A stretch of DNA of 64,000 bases from Parelaphostrongylus tenuis (Eukaryota > Nematoda > Chromadorea > Rhabditida > Metastrongylidae): contig JAHQIW010003952.1 in the NCBI GenBank assembly GCA_019055375.1, positions 186,001 through 250,000 of the forward strand. The letters run 5' to 3'. The position numbers and the translations under genes are program-made. Shown in pieces: positions 22,367 to 35,279 of the stretch. The notes below the pieces were generated by a model. It saw nothing but the letters and a program-made list of their open reading frames with translations. It was not told the origin of the DNA and ran no database searches. The first letter of the stretch is position 1, and every line of letters starts with the position of its first letter.

Positions 22367-25300
22367 CTGAAATAAAAATATTACCAATTCATCGTTTAAA
22401 AAAAAACTCTGAAAATAAAGTACTCAGTGAATAAGAACCTCAAATCATCATCAAAGGCTAGTGTCAATGAATAACATCACTACATTCTTCTATACTTCAA
22501 TTGTAAATCTGAAGAGCATCGAAGAAACTCACGTGCCATATTCACAGTGACCTTTGAACTGGATGAACCTTTCCCAGCGTGATTCTCTGCAGTGACTGAG
22601 AATTCATAAGTCTCATTTGCTTGCAGTCCATCTATTATGACTTCAGTATCATTTCCTCCAACGTGACGCTGAAAACAACTTTCGATAAGAGGGGCTCGTT
22701 AGCTGATAGTGACTTTAAGCTAAAGATAATGTAGAATATAGTATTCTTTAGTCTCCAAAAAAGTTGGTGGTGTTTCCGAAACAGTTAGGAAAAGACTTAA
22801 CAAAAGATCGACATACTGAGAGTTTTAATTCTAATATTTCAACTAGACATATGGTCGTCAAAGAGTTAAGACTGGTAACATTGATGTTGTTCGATTCTAT
22901 CTATTTTTCTATGGTGTATATAATTTATTGTTTATTTCAGTTACTCGGAACTAATTCAGATATACGCCTTACAAATGTAGAAGATTCGAACAACATCAGT
23001 ATTACCAGTCTTAACTCTCTGATACCCCATGTGTTCGTTTGAACACACGACTCGATAGAAGCCTATTCATTGAACACGGATTTTTCCCTAGACTTTCAAT
23101 AGTCATTCGATAGCTCGGCGATTTTACTAATGTACGCACTATTTAGGAAGGCTTCTTTATTGCGCTGTAGTAGCCGAAGAAAAATTACGCTTCACCTTGA
23201 GCGCGCCTTATCTGCACGAACGACGAGCGTGACTGGCTTTTCACTAGGCTTTTAGTGGTCATTTAGTAGCTCGAGTCTCAATTATTCTGGAACTCTGCTT
23301 GGATTTTTTCAAAAGATCTTCACAGCGCGCTACAGAAGCAAAAAAAAATTACGTTTCGCAACCGGAGTATTAACGAGTGTCCATTACAATTTCGATACGT
23401 GAAACTTAGAGATTTCTTCGAAACGAAGAAAAAAATCTCAGATTAAGAAACGAAAATTGCGCACCTTCTCAAATCCTTCGAATGCCATCCTGTAAGGGCA
23501 CGATTCTTGTTATTTATATTCTTTTGATACTCCGATACGTCACGCTTTCCTCTACACGCCCATGCACTTTTGGAGCATGTTTCTTCGAGGGTGAAAAGCA
23601 GTCTTATTTTCGCTATTAGAATGCTGCATAGAGACTTTGTAAAACAAAAAACACTAATGAAATTATCAAAGTTCAAGCTATCGAATGGCTACTAAGAGTT
23701 TGAGAAAGAGGCGTAAAACGCCCAGTCCCGCAAGGACTAATCCATCCGCAACAATTTCCTGATTCAAACTCGTGAGTAGGAAGAAGGCATAATAGACGGC
23801 ATGCATTTACTGCGATACACTTTCTTTCCGACCGCCTCTGTAACAGCATGAAGCTCTTTGGCTACATTTTCTGTATTCACTCAGTAAACTCCACATATGA
23901 TGGGGCAGGTTTCTGCGCATGGAATCCTAAGAAAAATGAGGTGCCGTTGTCCAATGTGCTGATTATACAAAATAAGGTGTCATCGCCGATGTGTTAATAC
24001 GAGTACTAGATGGAAAGCATGCACGACATGATCAGTGGAAAATATTCAGTGGTGATATATTAAAATCTTATGAACACCACAGTTCCTGCATTTAGAAATT
24101 CTGAAGAGTGGGACATCGATGTATGATGAGATGCTTGCACATAACTGCACTATGAAAATACAAACTTATAAAAAAAACAGACTATAATGAGTGAGCTCAC
24201 CATTTGTGAGTTCATTGAGTTCACCACAGCATAGGTGACAATGTAGTGCCGCGGTTTTGCGTTTGCGTTCACTGCTTTAATAATCCAGGTTAGCTTGACG
24301 GAAGTCGAATTCAACATTGTGGAACTTGTGATCTTAAGCAAATTAATTATATGGGGTTTGTGATCTGAAGATAATCAATAGTGCGAATGCGTGGTTCTAA
24401 GCAAATTATACTGGAATGAATACAAAATACTCATTCAACAGCGAAAGCATACGAAATTAGATGAAAAACGTTACTAATCCGCTCCAGAAAGCTGATTGCG
24501 CAAAGACAGAGCTACTACTCGATAACTTTTGAACACACACGCCCGTTCTGCAGAAAGCATGCGATTGGAGACCAATATTTCCGTGTGCCCCGAAATCAGT
24601 CTTCATTTCCTGTGGGACTCGCGAAAGCTGGAACTCATTGCTTTCTTGGAGATAATCGATCTATTATTAAGTTTCCAGAAAGAAGAAGGGCTAATAACGG
24701 GCAAAAAAGGCGACTTCAAAACGGTAAATTTTTGAAGGCACTATGGTGTTCATAGAGGCCGGAATGTGTTAATAAGGCTTCTTCCGCCACAGGAGTACTC
24801 TTCACATTTTCCCAACTCTACGTAAATCTTTTTCAAATACAATAAGTGCGTTACACTGGATTTTGCTATATTGTTGATTTACTTTTCTCTGGTATATGTT
24901 ACAGAAAATTACAATCTTATATTATATAATTCAGTGAAACATAAAAAAGAAACAGAATGTTTAACATTCGATTACTGTAACAATGCTTACTTCTGGCTCC
25001 ATAGGAAGTGTGTCACCAATGGGCAAATTCACTGTCATCCAACTAGTCGTCTCACTCAGAAATGACGAGCCATCATCTTTGACTAGTTTGACGCGAAAAC
25101 GATACCTGAATATTTTTTTTAGTTTGAGTAATCAAGGAACACATACAATAAACGAGAGAGTGGATAGCGCAATGGAGCAATGTATCAGAAAGCAAGGTGA
25201 TAAGCAATGCGATGATTCGATCCTTTTCCTGACACTCTCTTGCAAACTATCAGATGAACGCAGTAGCTCGGTAATTACCGAAACTGCAAGAAGAACGTCT

Positions 25301-27025
25301 CGACCAGCATTTTACGACATTCATGAACAAGACGAAAACACCGTACCAGCCGAATGAACAAGTGAAATTTTGAAAGCCTTCATGGAGGATGAATGCGAGG
25401 ATTCGAGTCAAATACAGGAAATGTCGCAACTCACACAGTAGATATGATGATGGCTTTTGTGAATGAATTTGAAAAATTGAACAAAACTCTTAAAATAACA
25501 CAGCGATTAAACCATCTTTAGTTTTGATTCAACCTCTTTCACCTAATATACTCGATTTGATCAAAAAAAGATGATGAATATCTCTCAACGGTAAATTAAT
25601 ATGGAGTAATCCGAACTTGCAGCACCTTTATAACATTTACTGTAAGAAAACAGATACGAACAAAAACTCACTGAAGTTTTGTGAAAACTACTATTGACTT
25701 GGAAATGACACAAAAACTTAAAAAATGACAGTTTGACCACCTCAAAGAGGAAAAAAGTTGATAAAAAAATTTTTTTCTGTGGTTCTTACTCACTTGTTGT
25801 TAGGAACGAGGTCCTTGATTGTGGTCGCACGTACATGACTGTCGACGCTATCTGCTTCAATCCATGAATCATTGAGAGCGCTCTCGGTTTGAAGCTCAAT
25901 CCTGAAAACCAGTACGGATCACTTTCTCATCAATTCTTAGAGTTTGCCCAAGTCCACCAATAACCCTACTCACTTGAAGCCAGCGACTGACGTTAACGCT
26001 TCCATTTTTCCAATAACTGACCACTGAATTCGGACATGCGGACCCGTCACAAAGCCCCGAACATCCTCCATGGTAACAAAATCGTTTTTCTGCAGAGTAG
26101 TGTGCTTCACTTGGAGATATCGTGTCAAAAAAAAGTTCGACTTGCACGATCGCACCTTTTTGTTGATATAAAATTCCGTTGATGTCGGAAACGGTGATGC
26201 TGTTGTACGCTCAATAATGCTTAGGTAAGCTTGCTGTTCACTTTTCTCCGATCCTTCACCAACGACCACACACGTGTACCATCCTTCATCTTTCTTCTCA
26301 ACTTTATGAATCTTCAAACTGTTCGAACCAACACGTTGTGTTCTAGCAGCACCGAATGGCACATATGAACCGTCTAAATAGAAGGATAAGTTAGCTGCCT
26401 AGAAGACCCACCCCGACAAAAATCTCTAAACAAGTGCTAGTGAACACACGCCTTTTAACCAGTATTTGGAGTTGACGCGTTGAATCACGAGACAGATTAG
26501 TTCGACGTCATCACCAATGGTGGCTGTGACGTTCACAGGACCCTGTTTGATCAAATGGTCGCTACTGGGACTGCTAACCACGTAGAGGTTATGCGAACGA
26601 CCTCGCTCCAAACCAGATCCATAAACCTCTGCCTCATCCATAGCCGGACGCGAGATACACTGCAAACAACACAACACCACTTACAGTTCAGGTTTAGGTG
26701 AATCAGATCGTATAGTCACACACAAACCATCCTCTCACTAACGATTCTAGATTATACTAGCATATTTGCAACTATATACATTTAATGCAGAAATGTTCGA
26801 AAAAATTCAAGCTCTCAACTTTGGGCCAATAGAAAAAGGCACTTATTGAAATTTAATTATTTTCGAGGAGAAAATATAAGTTTACTTACCACTACCACAA
26901 TAAACTTGAATTATCCGATTCCTACGAATCCTTTTCTTAAATCGTTTCCTTGTTATTCGTGTTTCAAGCAGACGGCCATGTCCCAAAGGGAATTGTTAAT
27001 TCATGAGCTGCTAAACTTTAGTCGC

Positions 27026-27065
<40 letters not shown>

Positions 27066-30000
27066 GCCTCTGTCTCTCTCCCTCTCAAGAAAAAATTAAC
27101 TCTCTATCCAAATTTATGGGGAACTTGAATTTCAAAGAATATCCTACGTGGAGCTAAGTTTTCGGAAAAACTACAGATGTGGTTTTGCGGCAATAGTCGA
27201 AGTATTTTTATAAGTTCCTCATTTCTCATCAGTTCACCAAAGTTCAAAGTATCAAATCTTTGACAAGTATTGAAAAATTCCGTGATTTTCTTTGCTTCAG
27301 CAAACACGAGGTTTTTAATACAGGTTTATTTTGTACGAAGTAGTATAGTAGTAGTAATATAATTACTGAAAAGCCAGTATAAACACGCTAAGCTATTCAG
27401 CAGGCTTATTTTTAGTAGTAGCAATCCGCCCTATTTGAAAGCGGAGCACAATTAGATAGCGATATCCTCTGCCCTTGTTTTATCATGTATTTTCCATGAG
27501 ATTCAAAAAAGTAAGTCCCACCGGGTTTTTAATCTTAAACAATCCTTACATTGTGTACTTCCAGGAAATAAAGGAAAGAAGAAGTCACATGTCAAGAAAA
27601 GTACAAATGATTGTCGCATTCAAAATGACTTTTACATGGTACACGGACCTATAAGCCGTGTGGGGCGGAATGGGTTATGCACTGAATCCGACCTCCCACC
27701 TTCTTTATCTCTGTCCCGATCTTCCTCTTTATTCTCTTCCTCCCGTTCAACATAGATTATTCTATACCGCTCCATTTCGTTTGTATCATTTTTCTTTGAA
27801 TACGTCTCACCAACTGGAAGTTTGAGCAGTTATCGACGTATTGAGGATTAAAACGTCAATACATCTTTGTGCGGTAAAATAGCAGATTACTCTGTTCTCT
27901 ATCTTTTCATTTTCAGTCAAGTCAACAGCAGCATGCAGTGCATTATTAGGTCTCTTCATAAGTTCTGGCATTGAAAGAGAAAACACCAAATTTATTAACC
28001 AGAAGTGATCAAAGTTGCTCAACAACACTACTCAAAATATATGCTACCAGCCTGAACACATTTTCTGCCATCTATCAACCAACAAATCAATGCCGCATTC
28101 CTGGAACTCGTCATTTTTGGATTCAAAGAAAGCTACCAAACCTCGAAGCAAAAGTTTGACGTCTTGAAGCTTCTTTTTGTTCGCGATGTGCTCCAGCGAC
28201 CGGAAGAGGTGATGATCAGAAGGCGACAAGTCAGGACTGTGCAACGGATGATCCAGCAAATGCCAGCCCAGTTCGGTCAATTTCCTCTTTCGTTTTAGCG
28301 GTATGGAGCCGAGCGCTGTCTTGAATCAGGATGAGACCGCGGTGAAGTCGACGTGACAGCGCCCGACTGCAGCGGTCCAGGTGCTCGCAGTAGCGCCTCG
28401 CGTTGGTCTTCCCAGCTGAGTACCAAGTTCCAGTGAATTGGCCTGGTCTTGTTCCCATAAGATAATGAGCATAACCTTCGTAAAGGGCAAATTCCGGTAA
28501 AGGCCCTGTTAAGCGGTCCCGATGTGGCATCTATGGACAATGGTACTAATTTGCTGCTTGAGAAATGGCAGAACTACAGTCAAGCTGATAGTGCATACAA
28601 AATAGTGTTGCTAAGTAATTTTAATACCTCTGATTAAATAATCTGGCGCTTATCGCTTAACTACCAAACTTATAAGAAGACCAATTATATATAGACCTAT
28701 TGGCAACCACATTTGCATGTGGCAGTAAACCATCGTTCATTCAATCAAATACCGTCTAAATTATCTTTGCTTGAACACAGAATTTGAATACCTGAACACT
28801 TCCACTGTAGTTGCTTCTAATCCTAATGGTAGCATTGACAGGATTGCTGTAAAAGTTGGTAGATGAGGCGACACCCATCTGACCAATGGCGTCAATCAAC
28901 GTCGTTCCGTTGACATAAACCATAGGAATTTCATAACGTAGATTCTTCACATAGCATGATAACTGAAATCTGATCTTTCTTCAACTAGAAAGATCAACAA
29001 ATATGGAGTGTAGCTTTGAACAATTTTTTACAATACTTGATATACTTCAACACAGAATTCTTCTCATTAATCGCTTACATATAGTAATGTTATGATGTTA
29101 CAAATATGTTCGGGGCACCCCAGAAAGGGGTAAAGTGCGTTCGAGTTCCGCCTGACGTCAAAGTTTTGCACATCACTCAACATTACTGGAACTATAATAT
29201 AATTTATTCGTCAAAGCCATTAAACTCGCACTATCTTAGCTTCCTGATTACGATAATTCACAAGGACATGAGAGGCAAGAGAGTATTGCCCAACGACGCC
29301 ATCCAGCGCAGGAATGATTGCTTCAACCTCACTCTGAGATGACCAATCCCTCATATATGCGGATTCGGTAAATTATATCAGACTTGCTGGGAACACTCAT
29401 TCCGATGACAAAAGGTGGAAGATTGCCTATAATAAAGATATAGGTACGATATGGTGTATCTCTCCAAAGATTTTGGAAGGAATCAATCACATCATATTTC
29501 ACCGATATTGGCTAAGAAGAAAGAGCTAACAAATCGAAGCTGAGCCTTTATGAAATCCAAAAACCTTCGTAGAAGGTACTACTCGAGGAGTTTTTCATGG
29601 GCAAAAGTCACTCGGGCACCGCATTCGTCAATAACGACAGCGTGTTAGGAGAGATTACCGCGTTTTCATCCCAAAATGTCGCCTGTTCATTCACTTCAAT
29701 GTCTCTGGTAAATAGCAAAATACGACCTAAGAGCTTGAAATTTAGCGTTTCTCTGGGATAGAACAAAAAACTGGGACTTCTGACATACACTAATGGATTC
29801 TATTAATTCTGATGATAGCTGATCAATTTCACCACGTGTACAAATATGCATAATCAAAGACAACACGATGAACTAACTACATTTGGCCACGTCTACAATG
29901 AAACAAATGCGATTAGTCGCGAATATGTTTAGGGAACTCTGCCAAGACAGCGGCGATATTAATTTTTAGCAACAAACATGTTTATAAACAAATTCTGCTG

Positions 30001-33000
30001 TGTTCTTCATGAAATCAATCTCTCGTAAAAAAACCAGTCTCGTCAGCTTTAATTGTAATGGATGATCAAATGATAATTCACAAAACATAATTTTTAGTAG
30101 TCGGCTTTACATTCTGAATCCACAAAGTTGACCATTAGGTTACTAGAAATTCAAACAAAAAAAACATCCAAGCATCAAGGTCGTACCTGCCAACTCTTAT
30201 CACGCACATTCTGATTCATTTCAAGATGGACATCACTAGGAGCATGAACAACCAAGGAGTAGTAGACCTTCGGATGGTCGTCTTCATGCAGTGAAGGAGA
30301 ATCATCGAAAGGAGACAGGCCATGGCACGAGTAAATTCCAGAGTCGTCTGAGATGAGAACGTCGATGAAAAGGACAGAGGAATTTAGTAGAAGTGGAAGA
30401 ACAATGGCATTTAACCTTGAATGACTTGACGGATTCTCAGATTTCCCCATATTTGTCTAAGTCTTGCTTCGTCGTCAGTTAAAGAAATTTGTGGCGTTAC
30501 TCCTCCAACCTAGAAAAAGGCCACCACTACTTTGCGTAAAATCCGATTTCCTTTTTTGATTCTGAAAATTATACCTTTATCCAAACAACTTTTGCATCGA
30601 CAAATACGCACTCTAGTATGACATCTTGACCAGCGACGACGTCGACAACGATGGGGTTATCAGGACGATTCTCTTTACTAGGAAACAATAATTGAGGAGG
30701 ATCTGGTGAACCGGAAAGAGTTCCGTTTCCTGCTTTATCAACCTAAACAACCACTTCCTAAACAAAAGAGCTTATGTTCTCGAGCTACAACAAAGGCAAA
30801 TAACCTCTCACCCTCAACTTGACATAACGTGGGCTCTTTCTCGTTTGCTTTGTGTACTCATTTCGAACCACACAGTAATATTCACCAGCATGATGAGGTT
30901 GAGCAACCGAAATCTGCATTCCGGTTGATGTGGAAAGGTAAATAGAGTCAACTGTAAAGAAAACATAAGAGCACCAATTTATTTTGGCTCCTGATCACAA
31001 GATTCTATTACTCTTATCGCTCAGGCATCCATCGGAGTCCATTTCGCTCTTTATAAAGCAGATTTCAGCAGGGCCTGGAACGACATCAGGCAACCCAGCG
31101 CATGGAAGTCTAGCTACTTGACCCTGCTTCACGTGCACATACTAGAACAAGTCATAATCAGATGTTTTTTGATGAATGATTATCACTCACTTCATTTCTC
31201 TCAAAGTATGTAGAAGACAATAATGACGACAACAAGAACGCTGCTGCCGAAATAGTATCTGAGAAATATTGGAAACGACGGAGGTGGGAATATGGAAGTA
31301 AAAAAGAAGAAAGCGTTTCTAGAAATGATAAAGACTTTGCTGTTCGTTTCATTTTGGTTTCATTTACGTTGATTGTCAAACTGCTCTGATACGACAAATT
31401 GCATCGCACATTTAAGGCACAGCACTATGAATGACGAAAAGAACGTTTGAAATTATGAAGGATGATTTTGCAGAGCTCAATGCTTTAAAAAAGTGACTGC
31501 TATCCCCTTAAATAATTATATAGGCGTAAATCGTGATATAAACGAAGACACTACCTTTTCAAGGCCAAATTTAGTGCTTAGCTAACCTTTTTGAAACACA
31601 CTAATAACAGCGCGGCTGGTCATTGCGTTGGCTATTTACGAACGACAGCAATGGATGTGGCCAGTGGCGCGAAATTCGCTCTTTATCAACAATTTTTCTT
31701 TGTTTCGTAAAACACTCTAGGCTCTTCGTATCACTCTGATAGAACATGATTTTCCCTACAAGTTTGCTTAATTTTTGTGCATGTATTACTTCTGTTTGCA
31801 AAGAAAACTCCGGATGTAATGCGTAATGTTAATCTTGCTTTCATACTGCGCTACGAAGATAAATTTTTCCATAACCCTTCTAAGCTTAAAATTCGCCGAG
31901 ATTCGGGCTATCGAATAGATCTTGTGCAGTTTAGGAGAAAGTGATCCACAGATTTTAGCTGAGCTAATAAGGCAAACCGAGTGTGAACATAATTCTAATT
32001 TTTGCTGCTACAGCGTATTACAAAGGTCTTTTCAAAACTAAGCAAAGTTTGCGAATTCACGAGATTTAAGCTCTAGAATGATCACTTAAATTCTAGACAA
32101 GCAGCTCTGTGGCGAAAAAAACCTGAAAATTTAAGAATCAAAATGACCCTCATTGTCCACAAGAGGTTAAGATCGAAATGTCTTTTGTAATAAGAACATA
32201 GCTTAGAAGGGGTAAACAAACTTTTTACGCTGGTCGTTCTATTCCTTGGCTCGTAAATTACGACAAGTACCTCAAAATTGCCCAAATGACTTTCAGAGAA
32301 TGATTCTTAGGAGCCGATGAAAGAAAACACGCGGGTACAAAATTTTACATCGTGCCAAAAGGCCTTGGTATGTCTACTCCAATGCAGATTTGAAGGCATT
32401 CGTAACATGTTTCAGAATTCACACATATGGTTCCAGACCACTGGCTTAGACATTGAGACCATCCTATTTTCGCAAGACGTTAATGATGGTTTATTTTTAC
32501 TTGTGAAAAAAGTAAAAATTAAGGAAAAATGAGACTGGATAGTCTGGAAAGTATGACAATTATTCCCTTACATGGTTAGTGGTCTGATCAAATTTCGTGA
32601 TGCGTGCCCGTCTAAGCTTCAAAGGGTCGGAGACTAGAGTGGTTTTAACTACTTGTCGATTGGAAAGCCGAACTCCAGACACTTGAGCAATACATTGGTA
32701 ATCTCCCTCCAGTTTCTGCTTGCCACCGATGATAGTCAGTCTAGAAGAAACGGATCATTAAACATGAACAAGAAAATTTCTATATAAGGACACTGCCATC
32801 TGACAGTTAAATAGTTAACTCACAGGGGTCCATCTATGGAAAAATCTTCTTTGTCAAAATTCGACGTTAGTTCAGTGAGGGATTCGCCATCTTTCAACCA
32901 GTGAACGCTGTCAAATTTGGCCTAAATCATGACAAGTAGGTGGTATCTACACCAAGGAGTCTGTGATTCTTGTTTAAATTCAAGCAATAAATTTATAGCG

Positions 33001-33592
33001 TTTTTATTGCTTTTTTCGCATGTTGTTATGTTTCATATACACCTAAGAGAATTGAGTGGTGAGCAGAAATACGACCTCAGACGGGAGTCGAACCCGCGTT
33101 TCATCTATACCACGAACGCGAGAAATTACCTTGCTCATCACAGAAAACTTAACCTTATTGAATTGGCCACATTTATAAAAAGGTATGTGACCACAAATTT
33201 GAAAGCATGCGAATCAACACGCACGATTTTATCGTAAACAAGAGCAAACGGAATAAATTTGAACTATTCCTTGTTATAGACGAAGAAATAATATGTATTT
33301 CTATTACGAACAAAACAAAACCTCACCTCACTCCATCCCGGACTAAGCTGACAAGATAAATTTGTGGGATGTTTTCGTAATAGATAGATTTGATCAGTGT
33401 GTATGAACAAGGAAGGCAAATCGAATGTCTCTAAAAGCTCTGCTTATGATTCATCATGAAAGACAAACGCAGAAAGCAAAGTTATAATGATTCAAGCTTT
33501 GTATGAATCAAATCGAGCTCACGCGATCGAAACTCAGTACTTGCAAGACGAATCGATAATAAAATAATAGTCACTACCAAGAGCTTTTCCAT
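20890..33592 (-). CDS. Ig/fibronectin-III transmembrane cell-adhesion receptor (22 coding exons)
   Basis: Predicted neuronal-type IgCAM of about 1,091 residues. Coding exons (high to low): 33523-33592, 33327-33430, 32824-32921, 32572-32740, about 31011-31141, 30812-30951, 30575-30742, 30416-30509, 30187-30347, 28792-28962, 26452-26659, 26156-26373, 25974-26089, 25794-25901, 24991-25105, 24201-24332, 22533-22668, 21984-22366, 21632-21770, 21460-21569, 21148-21293, 20890-21049. Phases match at every junction; the inner end of exon 5 (near 31011) is the least certain. Domains: signal peptide 1-19; Ig1 (C50, W66, C107 in DYQC); Ig2 (C161, C217 in EYYC); Ig3 (C282, W291, C332 in DDSGIYSC); Ig4 (C381, C436); Ig5 (C491, W502, C539 in GWYTC); FN3 about 578-685 and 690-775; membrane helix about 803-826; cytoplasmic tail to 1091. 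Ig and FN3 receptors of this kind act in cell adhesion and axon guidance. Five Ig plus two FN3 is too few for L1CAM or contactin; C. elegans igcm/rig-type proteins are candidates, but the orthologue is not established. Confidence 0.88.
22862..23019. repeat. Fold-back element in an adhesion-gene intron
   Basis: Arms 22862-22898 and 22983-23019 (AGAGTTAAGACTGGTAA and GATGTTGTTCGA) are near-perfect reverse complements with an 84-base spacer. No TIR family was recognised. Confidence 0.7.
23090..23370 (+). repeat. Tandem MITE-like repeat (TCATTCGATAGCT family)
   Basis: Two diverged units of about 140 bp side by side (23092- and 23242-), each with an AGT.GTCATT.GATAGCT start, a GCGC core and an AAAAATTACG tail. 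Related single pieces occur at 1430-1480, 23670-23700 (inverted) and 37560-37660 (inverted). Confidence 0.5.
27025..27088. repeat. (CT)n microsatellite in an adhesion-gene intron
   Basis: About 18 CT units followed by imperfect CT-rich sequence. Confidence 0.9.
27946..28683 (-). mobile_element. Mariner (Tc1/mariner) element with decayed transposase
   Basis: Terminal inverted repeats TTAGGTCTCTTCATAAGTTC (27946) and its relative at 28660-28683 enclose about 740 bp. The minus strand encodes, in two frames, a middle part (LYEGYAHYLMG, RYCEHLDR, GLILIQDSARLHTA) and a C-terminal part (MTELGWHLLDHPLHSPDLSPSDHHLFRSL, DRWQK): the second Asp block and D34D end of mariner. About half of the transposase (N-terminus) is missing, and frameshifts separate the blocks. 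It sits in the adhesion gene's intron between 26659 and 28792. Confidence 0.85.
29100..29215 (+). repeat. tRNA-derived SINE family C, copy 2
   Basis: The B-box-like GCGTTCGAGTTCCGCCTG is followed by CAAAGTTTTGCACATCACT, matching the 55.4 kb copy. The A-box half is poorly kept. Lies in an adhesion-gene intron. Confidence 0.45.
33055..33120 (-). repeat. tRNA-like SINE head in an adhesion-gene intron
   Basis: The minus strand holds GCGGGTTCGACTCCCGTC, a good B box and T-arm. The upstream A box is poor, and no cloverleaf could be drawn, so it is not called as a tRNA gene. Confidence 0.4.
33523..33592 (-). CDS. First coding exon: start codon and signal peptide
   Basis: The ATG at 33592-33590 opens a peptide beginning MEKLLVVTIILLSIRLAS, a typical hydrophobic signal sequence with a small-residue cleavage region. 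The donor GTGAGC follows base 33523 and leaves phase 1, which joins in frame to the exon starting at 33430. This start was chosen because it gives a signal peptide followed after about 26 residues by the first Ig cysteine strand. A short out-of-frame ATG lies 5' of it. The exon was found from splice signals and peptide character, since it is too short to stand out as an ORF. Confidence 0.75.
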
Positions 33593-33636
33593 AACAAAGA
33601 TCTACCACTGTCACCGTTTCAACATTGCAGTCACCT
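33593..33636 (-). promoter_or_regulatory. Short 5' leader with candidate trans-splice acceptor
   Basis: The sequence aaatttttccag ends at 33635, 43 bases before the start codon. It is a good nematode 3' splice site, and no coding potential lies on its far side. It may receive a spliced leader or be the end of a 5' UTR intron; the sequence cannot tell these apart. No promoter could be recognised further upstream. Confidence 0.4.
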
Positions 33637-34599
33637 GGAAAAATTTGAAAAAAAGGTCTAGGAATATTCTTTGACACATAAAAAATCGAAAGCGGAACAT
33701 TTCATGACGAACGTGCATTGCGTATTGATTTCATGCCTTAAAAGTGAGAAGTACAACAAATTACAATGATACTGAAGTAATATGTCGTACCAGTGATCAA
33801 ATCTTAGTGGTGCTGACAAGCGATAAAGATTGCTTGAATCTATCAAAAAGTTCCTCGTCTCTGGGATTGCTCAGCGATACACAAATTCTTTACACGTTAG
33901 AGTACTAAACGAATATAAGATTGGCATAGAATTGTCCACTTGTTTTCCAGTGATCGATTGACTTTTAATTCCATTGATTCTATATTAATATTCGGCGCAC
34001 TACACGGTTTCGAATTGATTGGTCAGCCAACTAATAGTGGAATTTTCCGCAAAAGACCACTCCAACCGAAAAAGCCAGTAGCTGCCTGTGGCAAATCTGG
34101 AAAAATCGTAGCAAGCCAGCTCAGAACACAAGGAGGCAGTATGTGGCAATAAACGACCATCAGTACTTTTCAAACAAGGACCCTATTGCTTATCAAGTCA
34201 GTTACTGGAACAACTGGTGCGAGGTGATCTAATTCGGGTCGCATGGGACGTCACTGGAAATGGATCAAAACAACACGTCCACGACAAGCCATATAGGATG
34301 TTTCTTGCTCTAGACAACATCTCCGGAACAGTTTTGTCAAACACCAACTTTTTTCTACCTTCTCGAGATTGACGGTGGCACTGAACTCCATAAAATCGCT
34401 CCAAAAACCTAGAAGATCGACATAAAAGATGAAATGACATAAATGTTATCACGTGTGAAGGAAAGATCTCGTCAAGAAACATGAGTAACATCGGTCGCGT
34501 GGCATCCTTCGCTTTGAATAGAATGCGGGCTATTATCACCTAGGAGGGCGCAGGTACACACAAATTTCTTGTTGAGTATTCTCTAAAGCATTTCATAGA
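33637..34599. other. Upstream flank of the adhesion gene
   Basis: May contain the promoter. A minus-strand frame of 113 codons at 34198-34539 has no recognised domain and lies just before the RTE remnant, so it may be transposon-derived. Confidence 0.4.
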
Positions 34600-35012
34600 T
34601 TTTATCGATATTGTCTAGCTTTTCTATGAACTCTGTTAGCTATGAAAAAGCGTTCGAGGCTGTCGAAGAAAATACCATCTAACCAGTGGTTTTCAAACCA
34701 AACAATACATCCATACTACAAAAGAAACTCGACTGACTACAACAACTGTGTTATGAAAACACGGCTCTTATTTTTTGATTTTATCGTCCTAAATTAGAAA
34801 CCAATCAGCACTACGACACCATTTTTCAAAGATGTTCAACTGTAATAAATGATGGAGTGGCTTGTATTGCAAAGGTTCCATCAAGTCCTCACTTTGCTAA
34901 CGACAAAACCATTTTTCAAGTTAACAAAGACGAATACGGGGGCAGTGCTTAGAGAGCTCAACGACGCACAAAGAAGAATAAAAAAATGGTTATAAATCAA
35001 AAGAAAGCACAA
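34600..35012 (+). pseudogene. RTE-type LINE reverse-transcriptase fragment
   Basis: SYEKAFEAVEENTI followed by a stop near 34680, then PHFANDKTIFQ (FADD box changed to FAND) near 34890, then LRELNDAQRRIKKWL in the next frame. These are the finger, catalytic and thumb landmarks of nematode RTE reverse transcriptases in the right order, with frameshifts and stops between. Confidence 0.65.
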
Positions 35013-35085
35013 GTTAAAAACTATAAGTGCCATAACAGACCACATGAAAGGCTCAAAATATGTTATCAAATTCATAACAAAATAA
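35010..35085 (+). repeat. Tail segment of the hammerhead repeat
   Basis: CUAUAAGUGCCAUAACAG, then CACAUGAAAGGCU and AUAUGUUAUCA match the tail downstream of the hammerhead at 12976-13080. No core is present. It directly follows a decayed RTE reverse-transcriptase fragment. Confidence 0.5.
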
Positions 35086-35279
35086 ATGAATGGTTTTCCG
35101 ATTACACAGACCACAACTTACGTATACAAAGTAGATTCTATGATAATGGAGAAAAACAAAAAGTTTTTGAGGGAAACAAAACCATGGATCGCTACCAAAA
35201 TTGTTGCAGAAATCAATAATCAACTGATGTGAATTATAAAACACATGGGTAACGAAGAGAGAACAACCCTAAAAAAGTG

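Noticed and set aside
20890..33592. Assignment of the adhesion gene to L1CAM (sax-7/lad-2)
   Set aside because: Only five Ig and two FN3 domains could be placed, and the ankyrin-binding motif is missing.
34198..34539. 113-codon minus-strand ORF upstream of the adhesion gene
   Set aside because: No domain recognised; probably a chance frame beside transposon-derived sequence.
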